Below are positions 26,565 through 34,017 of a stretch of 36,876 bases of DNA, piece after piece (within the stretch, counting starts at the first letter, position 1; every line of letters begins with the position of its first letter). The notes beneath the pieces are model-generated. The model had not been told where the DNA came from, ran no database searches, and worked only from the letters and a program-made list of their open reading frames with translations. Made by a program: the position numbers and the translations under genes. This stretch comes from Parabacteroides sp. (GTDB lineage: Bacteria; Bacteroidota; Bacteroidia; Bacteroidales; Tannerellaceae): positions 1-36,876 of the forward strand of contig JAQVCX010000023.1 of NCBI GenBank assembly GCA_028689545.1, read 5' to 3'.

Positions 26565-27680
26565 TCACGATTCTGTGGCCTTCTTTATCAATTGCTGTGT
26601 GCGCCATTCGGAGGCGGTCATATTCTCGATCTCTTTGAATCGCTTGCCGAATTTGCAGCTTGAGGAGAATCCGGAATCGCAGGCTATCTGCTCAATGGGC
26701 ATTTTGGGGTGATCGATCAGCAACCGCTTGGCGTATTCCATACGGAGGTTGTTGATCCACGAGGAAAACGAGCACTTGAACTCCGTGTTGATGAAGTTGG
26801 AGAGGTAGGTGCGGTTGGACGGGATGAGGTTTGCCAGCTGCTCGATGGTGATCCCGTTCTCAAGGAATCCCTCGCTCGCCACCCATTGGTGCAGGGCTAC
26901 CTCTATCTTCTTGTGATAGGCCTCGCCTTGTCCCTTTTTATAGGGGATCGAGTCCTCGTCCGGAGGATTGGTTGCCGCCCTCTTCACGCTATCATAATTC
27001 AGCAGATAATTCATGAACGAGTTGAAGATATAGAAGAACATGAAGATGCCTGCCGTCATTTGTATGACGATGCCCCATTTGGGGGCGAAGGCTATGATGG
27101 CGCTTGTCAGGCCGAAGAAGATGATCCCGAAGGTGCTTTTATAGAGCCACTTTACGAACCCGTTCACATTGTCGGCGTAATAGTTGTCTACCTTATCTTT
27201 AGCCCGGTGGTAGGTGCGGAAGAAAATCCGGATAATGAGACACGCTTGCCATAAGAAGAACACGGCGGCCGTGATTTGTATGACTGTTCGTGGCGTGCCC
27301 TCCAGGCCTAACGTGGCGCTCCAGAGCGCGGCCATGCACGCCGCCCATTTGCCGAAGTCGCTTACGACGCGACGGCGGGTAATATAAGAGGTATTGAGCA
27401 GCGAGATGAACGACATCCCGAAAAGGATCGCCTCCATATAAAAACAGGTGATGTTCATCGCCGAGGCTATATGCGGCTCGAACGTACGGAACTCGAAGAG
27501 CCATTGCAGCAGTATTTGTACGCCGAAAAGAATAAACGCCGCGCCCATAATCCGGCGCGAGCGGTTGTAGGCGTGATACGCTTCCTTCCTCGGGGCTTTG
27601 CCCATAAGCAGGCAGCTTCCGAAGGTGAAAAGGGCAATCCAACCCACGAAGAGCGAGTAATTATAAAGAATATCTATCAT
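26565..27680 (-). CDS. AraC-family regulator with N-terminal membrane domain
   Basis: The 371-residue protein has six to seven membrane segments in residues about 5-225. A cytoplasmic AraC-type DNA-binding domain (about 265-365) follows, with two helix-turn-helix units: ITIEQLANLIPSNRTYLSNF, then IEQIACDSGFSSSCKFGKRF and the end motif TASEWRTQQL. This is the layout of membrane-bound AraC regulators of Bacteroidota, which may sense an envelope signal directly. It is transcribed alone from the box at 27703-27710; its targets are unknown. The nearest candidates are the mce operon downstream or the repeat island and receptor upstream. Confidence 0.9.
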   Translation of the reverse strand: MIDILYNYSLFVGWIALFTFGSCLLMGKAPRKEAYHAYNRSRRIMGAAFILFGVQILLQWLFEFRTFEPHIASAMNITCFYMEAILFGMSFISLLNTSYITRRRVVSDFGKWAACMAALWSATLGLEGTPRTVIQITAAVFFLWQACLIIRIFFRTYHRAKDKVDNYYADNVNGFVKWLYKSTFGIIFFGLTSAIIAFAPKWGIVIQMTAGIFMFFYIFNSFMNYLLNYDSVKRAATNPPDEDSIPYKKGQGEAYHKKIEVALHQWVASEGFLENGITIEQLANLIPSNRTYLSNFINTEFKCSFSSWINNLRMEYAKRLLIDHPKMPIEQIACDSGFSSSCKFGKRFKEIENMTASEWRTQQLIKKATES

Positions 27681-27702
27681 AGCTTTCTAACGTTATCGGG
27701 GG

Positions 27703-27710
27703 CAAAAGTA
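27703..27710 (-). promoter_or_regulatory. Promoter -7 box for the AraC-type regulator
   Basis: On the minus strand this reads TACTTTTG, matching TAnnTTTG, 23 bp before the ATG at 27680. Confidence 0.55.
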
Positions 27711-27794
27711 CGATTTTATCGGTAGAAACGCTTGTTTTAGGGGCTTGTAATGACCCTTTATCTCAATGCCAGCCAAGAGAAGTCTAATAAACTC

Positions 27795-27822
27795 GCTCGG
27801 CGGATTTGCGAATCCGCCGAGC
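27795..27822. repeat. Perfect 12-bp hairpin with CGGCGGATT core
   Basis: GCTCGGCGGATT (27795-27806) and AATCCGCCGAGC (27811-27822) form a perfect stem with a TGCG loop. The same core recurs at 27941, 27981, 28649 and, again as a hairpin, at 28813-28833, so it behaves like a dispersed palindromic (REP-like) unit. Confidence 0.75.
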
Positions 27823-27840
27823 GTAAGATGAGCCGCTGAA

Positions 27841-27894
27841 ACACGTATATAGGCATCGCCCCACACGTATATCGCCATAAGCTTACACGTATAT
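27841..27894 (+). repeat. Three ACACGTATAT repeats at exact 22-bp spacing
   Basis: ACACGTATAT occurs at 27841-27850, 27863-27872 and 27885-27894, each start 22 bp from the last. An inverted copy lies at 27913-27922. Two copies are covered by the long inverted repeat. Confidence 0.6.
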
Positions 27895-27940
27895 CCGCGT
27901 GGGCCCACACCGATATACGTGTGGGGCGATGCCTATATAC
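27845..27940. repeat. Perfect 30-bp inverted repeat with 36-nt centre
   Basis: The 30 bases at 27845-27874 are perfectly inverted at 27911-27940 (arms contain GGCATCGCCCCACACGTATA and its complement). The 36-nt centre includes one more ACACGTATAT and GGGCCC. Such a stem would extrude or fold strongly in RNA. It is not followed by a T tract. Confidence 0.8.
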
Positions 27941-28000
27941 CTCGGCGGATTACGATGCTTCGGCGGGTTTGCTTGGTTGCCTCGGCGGCTTTGCGATCCG

Positions 28001-28206
28001 ATTGAACGGAACCCGATTGGATGGAACCTTATCCTTCGTTTCCTTCGTTTCCTTTAAGGGCTTTTCACGCACACACACATATACGTACGTAATATATGCG
28101 TGCGTGTGTGTATGAGAGGACTTCACGAGAAATAATGTAACCTTGCACATTCGTAACATATTCAAGGAGAGTGAATTGAACGGAACCCGATTGGATGGAA
28201 CCTTAT
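28001..28206. repeat. 32-bp direct repeats flanking a CA/TG-rich palindrome
   Basis: An identical 32-bp sequence stands at 28001-28032 and 28175-28206. Each copy is itself a near tandem of two 15-bp units (CCGATTGAACGGAAC and CCGATTGGATGGAAC). Between them lie two CCTTCGTTT units (about 28033-28052) and an imperfect palindrome, 28066-28083 with 28093-28110 (15 of 18 pair), rich in CA/TG. Parts of this module recur at 28647-28803, some in inverted order. Confidence 0.7.
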
Positions 28207-28244
28207 TCCGAAGTCTAAAAAGCATCTTAAAATAAGTTGCGAAA

Positions 28245-28276
28245 TTGCTTATTTGATTATTAATTCATTACTTTTG
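28245..28276 (+). promoter_or_regulatory. Promoter for the antitoxin-like gene
   Basis: TACTTTTG (28269-28276) matches TAnnTTTG, with TTG at 28245-28247 as a -33 element 21 bp upstream. A TTATTTG/CAAATAA inverted pair (28248-28254 and 28326-28332) brackets it and could be an autoregulatory operator. Confidence 0.5.
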
Positions 28277-28341
28277 TCATATAGCGAATGTAGCGTAAAA
28301 GCTATTCATTTGATGTATAAGATAAGCAAATAAAAGAACAT

Positions 28342-28560
28342 ATGGAAAGAACCGTATTTAATGAAGCCCAATTGGAGATGCTTAACATCCTGGCTGATGT
28401 ACGTGATGAGAAAGAGTTGCAAGACTTGAAGCATCTCATTTCAGAGTATTATGCCTGTCGTGCCGACGCGGAGATGGAGAAGTTGTGGCAGTCTGGCGCT
28501 TGGAATGAGCAAACGCTGAAAGATTTGGAGAATGTCCACTACAGAACGCACTACAAGTAA
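28342..28560 (+). CDS. Small antitoxin-like protein (orphan)
   Basis: The 72-residue acidic helical protein starts MERTVFNEAQLEMLNILADV and ends RTHYK. This pattern resembles small Bacteroidales proteins usually encoded just before a PIN-domain toxin. Here no toxin gene follows. Immediately after the stop the same frame reads FPSVQVIRLQEFLARLNGEQ and a stop at 28624-28626, like the C-terminal end of a PIN toxin. The gene is flanked on both sides by the repeat island. Family assignment is from memory of the pattern, so it is tentative. Confidence 0.65.
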   Translation: MERTVFNEAQLEMLNILADVRDEKELQDLKHLISEYYACRADAEMEKLWQSGAWNEQTLKDLENVHYRTHYK

Positions 28561-28626
28561 TCGTTCCCTTCGGTACAGGTGATACGTCTGCAGGAGTTTC
28601 TTGCAAGATTGAATGGGGAGCAATAA
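28561..28626 (+). pseudogene. Possible C-terminal remnant of a PIN-type toxin
   Basis: Codons from 28564 read FPSVQVIRLQEFLARLNGEQ before TAA at 28624-28626. This 20-residue string looks like the final strand and helix of PIN-domain toxins. A GTAATCGTT (VIV) at 28557-28565, in another frame, could be the remaining first strand. The reading is that an internal deletion removed the rest of the toxin gene. It is tentative because the remnant is short. Confidence 0.4.
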
Positions 28627-28646
28627 TAACAATAGTAGACTATCCT

Positions 28647-28833
28647 GCCTCGGCGGATTTGCCATCCGATTGAACGGAAGAAAACGCAACTGTTCGGGAT
28701 TTCCGAACAGTTCGACAGGCTGGAAGAAACGGTCGTACATTATATATACGTGCGTGCGTGTGTGTGTGAGAGGGCTTGCAGGAAACGAAGGAAACGAAGG
28801 AAAGATGGTTTTCGGCGGATCGCGAATCCGCCG
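28647..28833. repeat. Second copy of the repeat module, with two hairpins
   Basis: The sequence at 28647-28677 nearly repeats 27979-28009. GAAACGAAGGAAACGAAGGAAA at about 28783-28804 is the inverse of the CCTTCGTTT pair near 28033, and a TG-rich run (about 28748-28770) matches the palindrome of the first module. Two perfect stems are added: AACTGTTCGG (28688-28697) with CCGAACAGTT (28703-28712), and CGGCGGAT (28813-28820) with ATCCGCCG (28826-28833). The last hairpin lies about 25 bp past the receptor gene's stop and may end its transcript. Confidence 0.65.
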
Positions 28834-28856
28834 CTTCCGAGTATGAGGATTTTCAA

Positions 28857-31268
28857 TTAGAAGTCTACGATCAACCGCACGTTTAGCTGCCGCCCGGTTA
28901 GGTAATTGGGGACGGCGTATTGGGTGTTGTACACGTCTGTGATCCAATAGTAGGAGCTGACGTTCTTGATGTCTAATATGTTGAATACGTCCAGACCTAG
29001 CCAGATGTTTTTCAAGTGGCGGAAGAAGCCCTTGTCCATGATCGCGTCCGTGCCGCCCGCCAGTTGATAGGAGAGGCCGATGTCCACACGCTTGTAGGCG
29101 GGCGTGCGGAAATAGCCGGCCTCGTATCCTTGGCCGGGGATTGTCTGGGGAAGTCCCCCGGATAGAACCCCCTTCAGATTCAGCTTGACTCGTTTATAGC
29201 CCGGGAAATAATCTTGGAAGAAGAGCGATATGTTGTAGCCCTGGCTGTTGGCCATCGGTACGGTCGTCGTCTCGCGGATCGTTTGCTGGGCTTTCATCAA
29301 GGAGAAGCTGATCCAGGAATCGGTGCCTGGCACGAACTCGCCGAAGAACTTGACATCCAGCCCCATGGCGTAACCCTTGGCGCAGTTCTCGCCATAATAG
29401 CGGATCTTGACGTTGTCTACGGTGTAGGGGTTCAGATTGTCTAGCTTCTTATAATACATCTCGGCGGTCACCTTGAAATTACGGTCTACGGCGCGAAACG
29501 TATAATCGCCTCCCAAGATGAAGTGGATGGAGCGTTGCGACTTTAGGTCTTTGTTCAATACCGTGATATTATTGCCGTACTCGTCTTTGTCTACGCTACG
29601 CAATTCCTTGTAGAAGGGCGATTGATAATACAGTCCGGTGGCGAAGCGGAGCGTCAGGTCCTGATCGAAGTTCGGGATAAAGCCCAAGGAGGCGCGCGGA
29701 CTGAAAAGGAACTCCTTATTATACGTCCAATAGCTACCCCGTACCCCCGCTACTAAGGTGAACATACCTTGCTTGGTCCTGAACTTGAACGCGTCTTGCG
29801 CGTAGGCGGAGAAGCGCGTGGTCTCTATCTGATTGTCGGAAAAGAGGTTCGAGTACACACTTACGATATCGCCGGCCTGCGGTAAGGAATAACCCGAGGA
29901 ATCCCTTTTCTCCCATTCGCTGATCTTATCGTTGATCTTCTCCATCTGTACCGTGGCCCCCCATTTCAGCGTGTTGTTCAAGAGGCGCGCCACGCCATAA
30001 TGCCCCACGTTTATGACGGTAGCGTTCAGGCGATTCCGCGCGTGCTCGTGATAACGGCCTACCGACATGGCGGCGGACGCGTCATCGTCCGGGTTCTCCG
30101 CCCCGTTCTCGCTCAGCCAATATTCGCCGGCTATGTCATAGCCTTCCTCTTCTTTACTCTTGAAGGCGGAGGCTTGGAGGCCCAGCTCCGTGTTCTCGCT
30201 CGGGTTGTGCTTCAAGGTGAGGGCCCCGAATAGGGTCTGGAACTTATCCCTTTCCCTTCCGTCGAAATAGACCTTGAAATTCCTCGGGTTCTCGGCGGTG
30301 CCGAAAGAGGTCTCCCGGCTATAAGGGGTGAACTTATAATTGTTGTTGGCTAGGTTGCCCAAGAAATTGATTTCCCATTTAGGAGCCAATTGATACGTGA
30401 TGTAGGTTTGCAGATCGATGAATTTAGGGTCGTATTCGGCATCCGTATCCAGGGTGCCCAAGACCGACCGGCCGCTTTTAAAGCGGAATCCCGTAACCTG
30501 GGTGAACTTGCCGATAGAGCTGCCCACATAAGCGTTCGCCCCCAATAAGCTGGCGGAAGCCGAGCCTTCGAACATCTTCGGCTTTTTATAGGTGATGTCC
30601 AGCACGGAGCTCATCTTATCCCCGTAACGAGCCTCGAATCCACCGGCGGCGAAATTGACCGCCTCCGTCAGGTCCGGATTAATAAAGCTAAGGCCCTCTT
30701 GCTGCCCCGAGCGAATGAGGAGCGGGCGGAACACCTCGATGCCGTTCACATATACGATATTCTCGTCGTAGCTACCTCCGCGTACGGAATACTGCGAGCT
30801 CAGCTCGTTGTTGGACGATACGCCGGCAAACGTGACGACCAAGCTCTCTATGCTACCTCCGGAGGGATCGGGCAATAGCTTGATCCGGTCCGCGTTGAGA
30901 GACTCCATGGTCGTGGTCTGCTTGCGGATGGCTGTGACGGATACTTCCCCCAAATCGAAAGAGGTATTGTTCATCTGCACGTTCAGGCGCATATCCGCTT
31001 GTGCCGAGGGAATGATACGCTCGGCTTTATTATATCCCAGGCAGGAATAAATCACGGAGATAGAGTCTCCCGGCGATATGGAGAAGGAATAATATCCCTT
31101 CTCGTTGCTCATGGAGCCGATCAAGGTGTTCTTAACCCGGACATTCACCAGCTCCAAGGGGTTACCATCGGCGTCGCGGACATAGCCCGTGATCTTAATA
31201 CGGCCTTCACCGAAGGCATTAGCGGAAAAAAATATAAATAGCAGCGCGGCTATCGCACGAATCTTCAT
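28857..31268 (-). CDS. TonB-dependent outer-membrane receptor
   Basis: The 803-residue protein has a signal peptide (about 1-20), a carboxypeptidase-regulatory-like N-terminal domain (about 24-105: ITGYVRDADGNPLELVNVRV, GYYSFSISPGD), a TonB plug (about 115-225: QYSVRGGSYDENIVYVNGIE, FINPDLTEAVNFAAGGFEAR) and a beta barrel to the C-terminus ending in RLIVDF with a final aromatic residue. It imports or binds a ligand with energy from TonB-ExbBD. No SusD partner gene is adjacent, so it is not a SusC/D glycan pair; the ligand is unknown. It is monocistronic, with a divergent nitroreductase operon upstream. Confidence 0.93.
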   Translation of the reverse strand: MKIRAIAALLFIFFSANAFGEGRIKITGYVRDADGNPLELVNVRVKNTLIGSMSNEKGYYSFSISPGDSISVIYSCLGYNKAERIIPSAQADMRLNVQMNNTSFDLGEVSVTAIRKQTTTMESLNADRIKLLPDPSGGSIESLVVTFAGVSSNNELSSQYSVRGGSYDENIVYVNGIEVFRPLLIRSGQQEGLSFINPDLTEAVNFAAGGFEARYGDKMSSVLDITYKKPKMFEGSASASLLGANAYVGSSIGKFTQVTGFRFKSGRSVLGTLDTDAEYDPKFIDLQTYITYQLAPKWEINFLGNLANNNYKFTPYSRETSFGTAENPRNFKVYFDGRERDKFQTLFGALTLKHNPSENTELGLQASAFKSKEEEGYDIAGEYWLSENGAENPDDDASAAMSVGRYHEHARNRLNATVINVGHYGVARLLNNTLKWGATVQMEKINDKISEWEKRDSSGYSLPQAGDIVSVYSNLFSDNQIETTRFSAYAQDAFKFRTKQGMFTLVAGVRGSYWTYNKEFLFSPRASLGFIPNFDQDLTLRFATGLYYQSPFYKELRSVDKDEYGNNITVLNKDLKSQRSIHFILGGDYTFRAVDRNFKVTAEMYYKKLDNLNPYTVDNVKIRYYGENCAKGYAMGLDVKFFGEFVPGTDSWISFSLMKAQQTIRETTTVPMANSQGYNISLFFQDYFPGYKRVKLNLKGVLSGGLPQTIPGQGYEAGYFRTPAYKRVDIGLSYQLAGGTDAIMDKGFFRHLKNIWLGLDVFNILDIKNVSSYYWITDVYNTQYAVPNYLTGRQLNVRLIVDF

Positions 31269-31286
31269 AATCCAAATTTATTTAGT

Positions 31287-31298
31287 TGACAATTGTCA
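31287..31298. repeat. Palindrome in the receptor/nitroreductase divergent region
   Basis: TGACAATTGTCA is a 12-bp perfect palindrome 19 bp upstream of the TonB receptor ATG. It could be an operator for either divergent unit. Confidence 0.4.
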
Positions 31299-31361
31299 CC
31301 TCGTAGTCATATTAACGAGAAAAAAGACTGATACGTATATATAGGTGCAAAAAATAATCTT

Positions 31362-31369
31362 TATATTTG
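31362..31369 (+). promoter_or_regulatory. Promoter -7 box for the nitroreductase operon
   Basis: TATATTTG matches TAnnTTTG and lies 39 bp before the ATG at 31408. It falls after the in-frame ATG at 31345, which is therefore not the start. Confidence 0.55.
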
Positions 31370-31407
31370 CGTGTCTTAATATTAAAAGCATACAAAGAAC
31401 GAGAAAA

Positions 31408-31968
31408 ATGGAGAGTTTTGCAACACTTATACAAAATAGAAGAAGTACACGTAAGTTTACCGACCAACTTCTTTCCCCCGAGCAGGTAGAATTAATCTTG
31501 AAAGCGGCGCTGATGGCTCCGGCCTCCAAACGTAGTAATCCATGGCAGTTCGTGGTGGTGGAAGACAAGGAGATGCTGAGGAAGCTTGCCGGGTGCAAGA
31601 AGAATGGCTCCGCCTTTCTGGAGGGTTGCGCCTTGGCGGTGGTCGTCCTGGCGAATGTGTTGGAAAGCGATGTTTGGGTAGAGGACGCGTCGGTCGCCTC
31701 CATTTATATGCAATTGCAAGCGGAGGATTTGGGATTGGGCAGTTGCTGGTGCCAGATCCGGAACCGGATGACGGAGGATGAGGCGGAAGCGAATCAGTAT
31801 GTCCGTTCGTTGCTGGATATCCCTTATCAACTGGATGTCTTGTCTATCATAGGCATCGGCTATAAGGATCAGGTTCGTAAGCCTTTCGATGAATCCCATT
31901 TGCAATGGGAGAAGATACATATAGGAAAGTTCTCCCTGCCGGAAGAAAAGAAAGAGGAGGAGGAATGA
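31408..31968 (+). CDS. Nitroreductase-family oxidoreductase
   Basis: The 186-residue FMN-dependent nitroreductase-fold protein has the typical start FATLIQNRRSTRKFTDQ (flavin-phosphate-binding Arg-Arg-Ser), AALMAPASKRSNPWQFVVV, and DLGLGSCWCQIRN in the C-terminal half. The physiological substrate is unknown. The ATG at 31408 fits the family start and the promoter at 31362; the longer frame to 31345 would begin inside or before the promoter. Its stop overlaps the next gene's ATG (ATGA), with a strong GAGGAGGAG ribosome site before it, so the two are translationally coupled. Confidence 0.9.
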   Translation: MESFATLIQNRRSTRKFTDQLLSPEQVELILKAALMAPASKRSNPWQFVVVEDKEMLRKLAGCKKNGSAFLEGCALAVVVLANVLESDVWVEDASVASIYMQLQAEDLGLGSCWCQIRNRMTEDEAEANQYVRSLLDIPYQLDVLSIIGIGYKDQVRKPFDESHLQWEKIHIGKFSLPEEKKEEEE

Positions 31969-32720
31969 AGGTCGTATTTATAGGTGCCGGAAACCTAGCC
32001 ACCCGGCTTTCGCTGGAAATGCGCAAGTCTGGCATGAGTATCGGGCAAGTATATAGCCATACAAGCGAGCATGCTAAGATGCTGGCCGATGAGTTGAGAT
32101 GTGGATGGACCGTGATCCCCGAGGAGATTGTGGATGATGCCGACTTGTATGTCTTCTCGTTGAAAGATGCCGTGCTTCAAGAGGTGATCGCCCGTGTGAA
32201 ACCGAACGACGGCTTGTGGGTGCATACGGCGGGTAGTATGCCCGCTTCCGTATTCGAGGGCTTTACGGCTAGATATGGGGTGATGTATCCGCTACAGACG
32301 TTTAGTAAGAACAGGGAGGTGGATTTCAAGAAAATACCGTTCTTTCTGGAGGCGAACTCGTCGGAGGACGAGAAGGTGCTGGGAGGGATGGCGAGAGCGC
32401 TCTCCCGCGATGTACGTTTCCTCTCGTCCGAGAAGCGAAAGAACTTACATTTAGCGGCGGTTTTCGCCTGTAATTTCACGAATCACATGTATGCGCTGGC
32501 GGAAAAGATATTGGCGGAGCAAGAAATACCGGGAGAGGTCTTGCTGCCTCTGATCGATGAGACCGCCGCCAAGGTGCATCTGATGTCGCCGGCCGCGGCC
32601 CAAACGGGACCCGCCATACGCTATGACGAGAATGTGATCAACAAACATAAGGCGATGCTCAAGGATCCGGATATGCGGAATCTGTATGAGCTAATCAGCC
32701 AAAGCATTCATAAATCATAA
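31965..32720 (+). CDS. Rossmann-fold and DUF2520-domain protein
   Basis: The 251-residue protein has an N-terminal Rossmann fold ([17 protein letters not shown], about 3-19) like pyrroline-5-carboxylate reductase or F420-dependent NADP reductases, and a C-terminal DUF2520 helical domain (about 125-245: [46 protein letters not shown]). The start at 31965 overlaps the nitroreductase stop and follows GAGGAGGAG; the longer frame back to 31905 lies inside the previous gene and is rejected. Substrate unknown. It is second in the nitroreductase, DUF2520, KdsC-like, maf operon, an order seen in other Bacteroidales. Confidence 0.9.
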   Translation: MKVVFIGAGNLATRLSLEMRKSGMSIGQVYSHTSEHAKMLADELRCGWTVIPEEIVDDADLYVFSLKDAVLQEVIARVKPNDGLWVHTAGSMPASVFEGFTARYGVMYPLQTFSKNREVDFKKIPFFLEANSSEDEKVLGGMARALSRDVRFLSSEKRKNLHLAAVFACNFTNHMYALAEKILAEQEIPGEVLLPLIDETAAKVHLMSPAAAQTGPAIRYDENVINKHKAMLKDPDMRNLYELISQSIHKS

Positions 32721-32730
32721 ATCAAAAAGA

Positions 32731-33252
32731 ATGAGTAGTATTAATTATGATTTGACGAAAATAAAGGCTTTTGTATTTGATGTAGACGGGGTACTGTCTT
32801 GTGATGTGATCCCGCTGCATCCGAATGGCGATCCGATGCGTACGGTCAATATCAAGGATGGCTATGCCTTGCAGCTGGCCGTGAAGAAAGGCTATGAGGT
32901 AGCTATCATCACGGGCGGATATACGGAAGCCGTGCAGATTCGTTTCTCTCGTTTGGGAATACAACATATTTATATGCGTAGCGCCGTAAAGACGCGCGAC
33001 TTTAAGGATTTCATGGAAAAGACAGGCTTGTCGGCCGAGCAGATCATGTACGCGGGTGATGACATTCCTGATCATGAGGTAATGAGGCTAGTAGGATTGC
33101 CGGTGGCACCCGCGGATGCGGCACCGGAGATCAAGGAGATAGCGAAATATATATCCTCCCGGCGAGGGGGCGAAGGCGTGGCTAGAGACGTGATCGAGCA
33201 AACGATGCGGGCGCAAGGACACTGGTTCGGCGAGGAGGCTTTTGGATGGTGA
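32731..33252 (+). CDS. KdsC-like HAD phosphatase (3-deoxy-manno-octulosonate 8-phosphate phosphatase type)
   Basis: The 173-residue protein is a capless HAD of the KdsC/YrbI type. Motif I is [14 protein letters not shown] (Asp17 nucleophile, Asp19). The substrate-loop region [20 protein letters not shown] follows, then motif II ITGG and motif [14 protein letters not shown]. The family frees KDO from KDO-8-phosphate in lipopolysaccharide core synthesis as a tetramer. That activity here is a family inference. The gene starts 10 bp after the DUF2520 gene. Confidence 0.9.
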   Translation: MSSINYDLTKIKAFVFDVDGVLSCDVIPLHPNGDPMRTVNIKDGYALQLAVKKGYEVAIITGGYTEAVQIRFSRLGIQHIYMRSAVKTRDFKDFMEKTGLSAEQIMYAGDDIPDHEVMRLVGLPVAPADAAPEIKEIAKYISSRRGGEGVARDVIEQTMRAQGHWFGEEAFGW

Positions 33253-33278
33253 AATGTTGGTGAAATGTTGGTGAATGT
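33248..33278 (+). repeat. Tandem 11-bp repeat before maf
   Basis: GGTGAAATGTT occurs twice in tandem (33248-33258, 33259-33269) and is followed by a partial GGTGAATGT (33270-33278). It begins in the stop codon of the KdsC-like gene and ends 22 bp before the maf ATG. It may be slippage-prone. Confidence 0.7.
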
Positions 33279-33300
33279 ATAATGTTTAATCGAATAGGTT

Positions 33301-33834
33301 ATGTTAGAGAATTTAAAAAAGTACAAGATCGTCTTAGCTTCTAATTCTCCGAGGCGACGAACTTTGTTGGCTGGTCTGGATGTTGACTTCGAGGTAAGAG
33401 TAATCCCGGATATAGACGAGTCTTACCCGGATTCGGTAGACTCCATGGAGATCCCTTTATATATTGCCCGTTCGAAAGCCGAGGTCTATAAACCGACGAT
33501 GGCCGATGACGAGTTGCTGATCACGGCGGACACGATCGTCTGGACGTTCGACGGGGTTATGGGAAAACCGGCGGATCGGGAGGAAGCCTATGCGATGCTT
33601 CATTCTTTGTCTGACCATGTGCATCAGGTAATAACGGGCGTTTGTATCACGACGAAGGACAAGAGTGTTGGCTTCTCCGTAGAATCGGCGGTTTGTTTCG
33701 CTAAATTGGATGATGAGGAGATCAATTATTATCTGGATAAATATAAGCCGTATGATAAAGCCGGAGGCTACGGCATTCAGGAATGGATCGGTTACGTAGG
33801 GGTAGAGGCTATCATGGTAGCTTTTATAACGTGA
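33301..33834 (+). CDS. maf: Maf-like nucleotide pyrophosphatase with a frameshifted C-terminus
   Basis: Maf proteins hydrolyse (d)TTP/UTP-type nucleotides, guarding against modified bases. The open frame gives 177 residues with IVLASNSPRRRTLLAGL (about 10-26), LLITADTIVW (catalytic Asp) and GGYGIQEWIGYVGVEAI. It then departs from the family after ATC-ATG-G and stops at 33832-33834. The next bases in another frame read SFYNVMGLPVQTLYQKLKHF with a stop at 33879-33881, exactly the expected family end. Adding one G at 33816-33817 would restore a protein of about 193 residues. The catalytic core is intact; loss of the C-terminal strand and helix may impair folding. The open question is sequencing error or true mutation. 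Confidence 0.88.
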   Translation: MLENLKKYKIVLASNSPRRRTLLAGLDVDFEVRVIPDIDESYPDSVDSMEIPLYIARSKAEVYKPTMADDELLITADTIVWTFDGVMGKPADREEAYAMLHSLSDHVHQVITGVCITTKDKSVGFSVESAVCFAKLDDEEINYYLDKYKPYDKAGGYGIQEWIGYVGVEAIMVAFIT

Positions 33835-33881
33835 TGGGATTGCCGGTGCAAACGCTTTATCAGAAATTGAAACATTTTTAA
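33816..33881 (+). pseudogene. Displaced 3' end of maf
   Basis: Codons from 33819 read SFYNVMGLPVQTLYQKLKHF and end at TAA (33879-33881). This is the conserved Maf C-terminus, one base out of frame with the body of the gene. Confidence 0.8.
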
Positions 33882-34017
33882 GCTCCGTATCATATCCTAT
33901 CTGATTGAATGGGTACGCTAAGGCAGGGGCGAGGGGAATCGGTAAGACGACCGGTTTCTCCACGTTCCCTCCCGGGGCGCGTTCAATGGGGGGGTAGATC
34001 ACGCTTTAGGTAGGGGA

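Noticed and set aside
27841-27894. Evenly spaced repeats as a possible CRISPR array
   Set aside because: Only three 10-bp copies with 12-bp gaps and no cas genes; far too short for a CRISPR array.
27950-28225. Minus-strand frame of 91 codons through the repeat island
   Set aside because: Its product is a translation of the direct repeats and CA/TG runs (repeated VPSNRVPFN and a THTHAY-like stretch), with no sign of a real protein.
28613-28846. Plus-strand frame of 77 codons through the second repeat module
   Set aside because: It is made of the repeat units and hairpins and overlaps no promoter; best explained by the repeats.
33457-34002. Minus-strand frame of 181 codons covering maf and the following interval
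   Set aside because: Mostly antisense to maf; its first part is in the intergenic stretch and has no family similarity.
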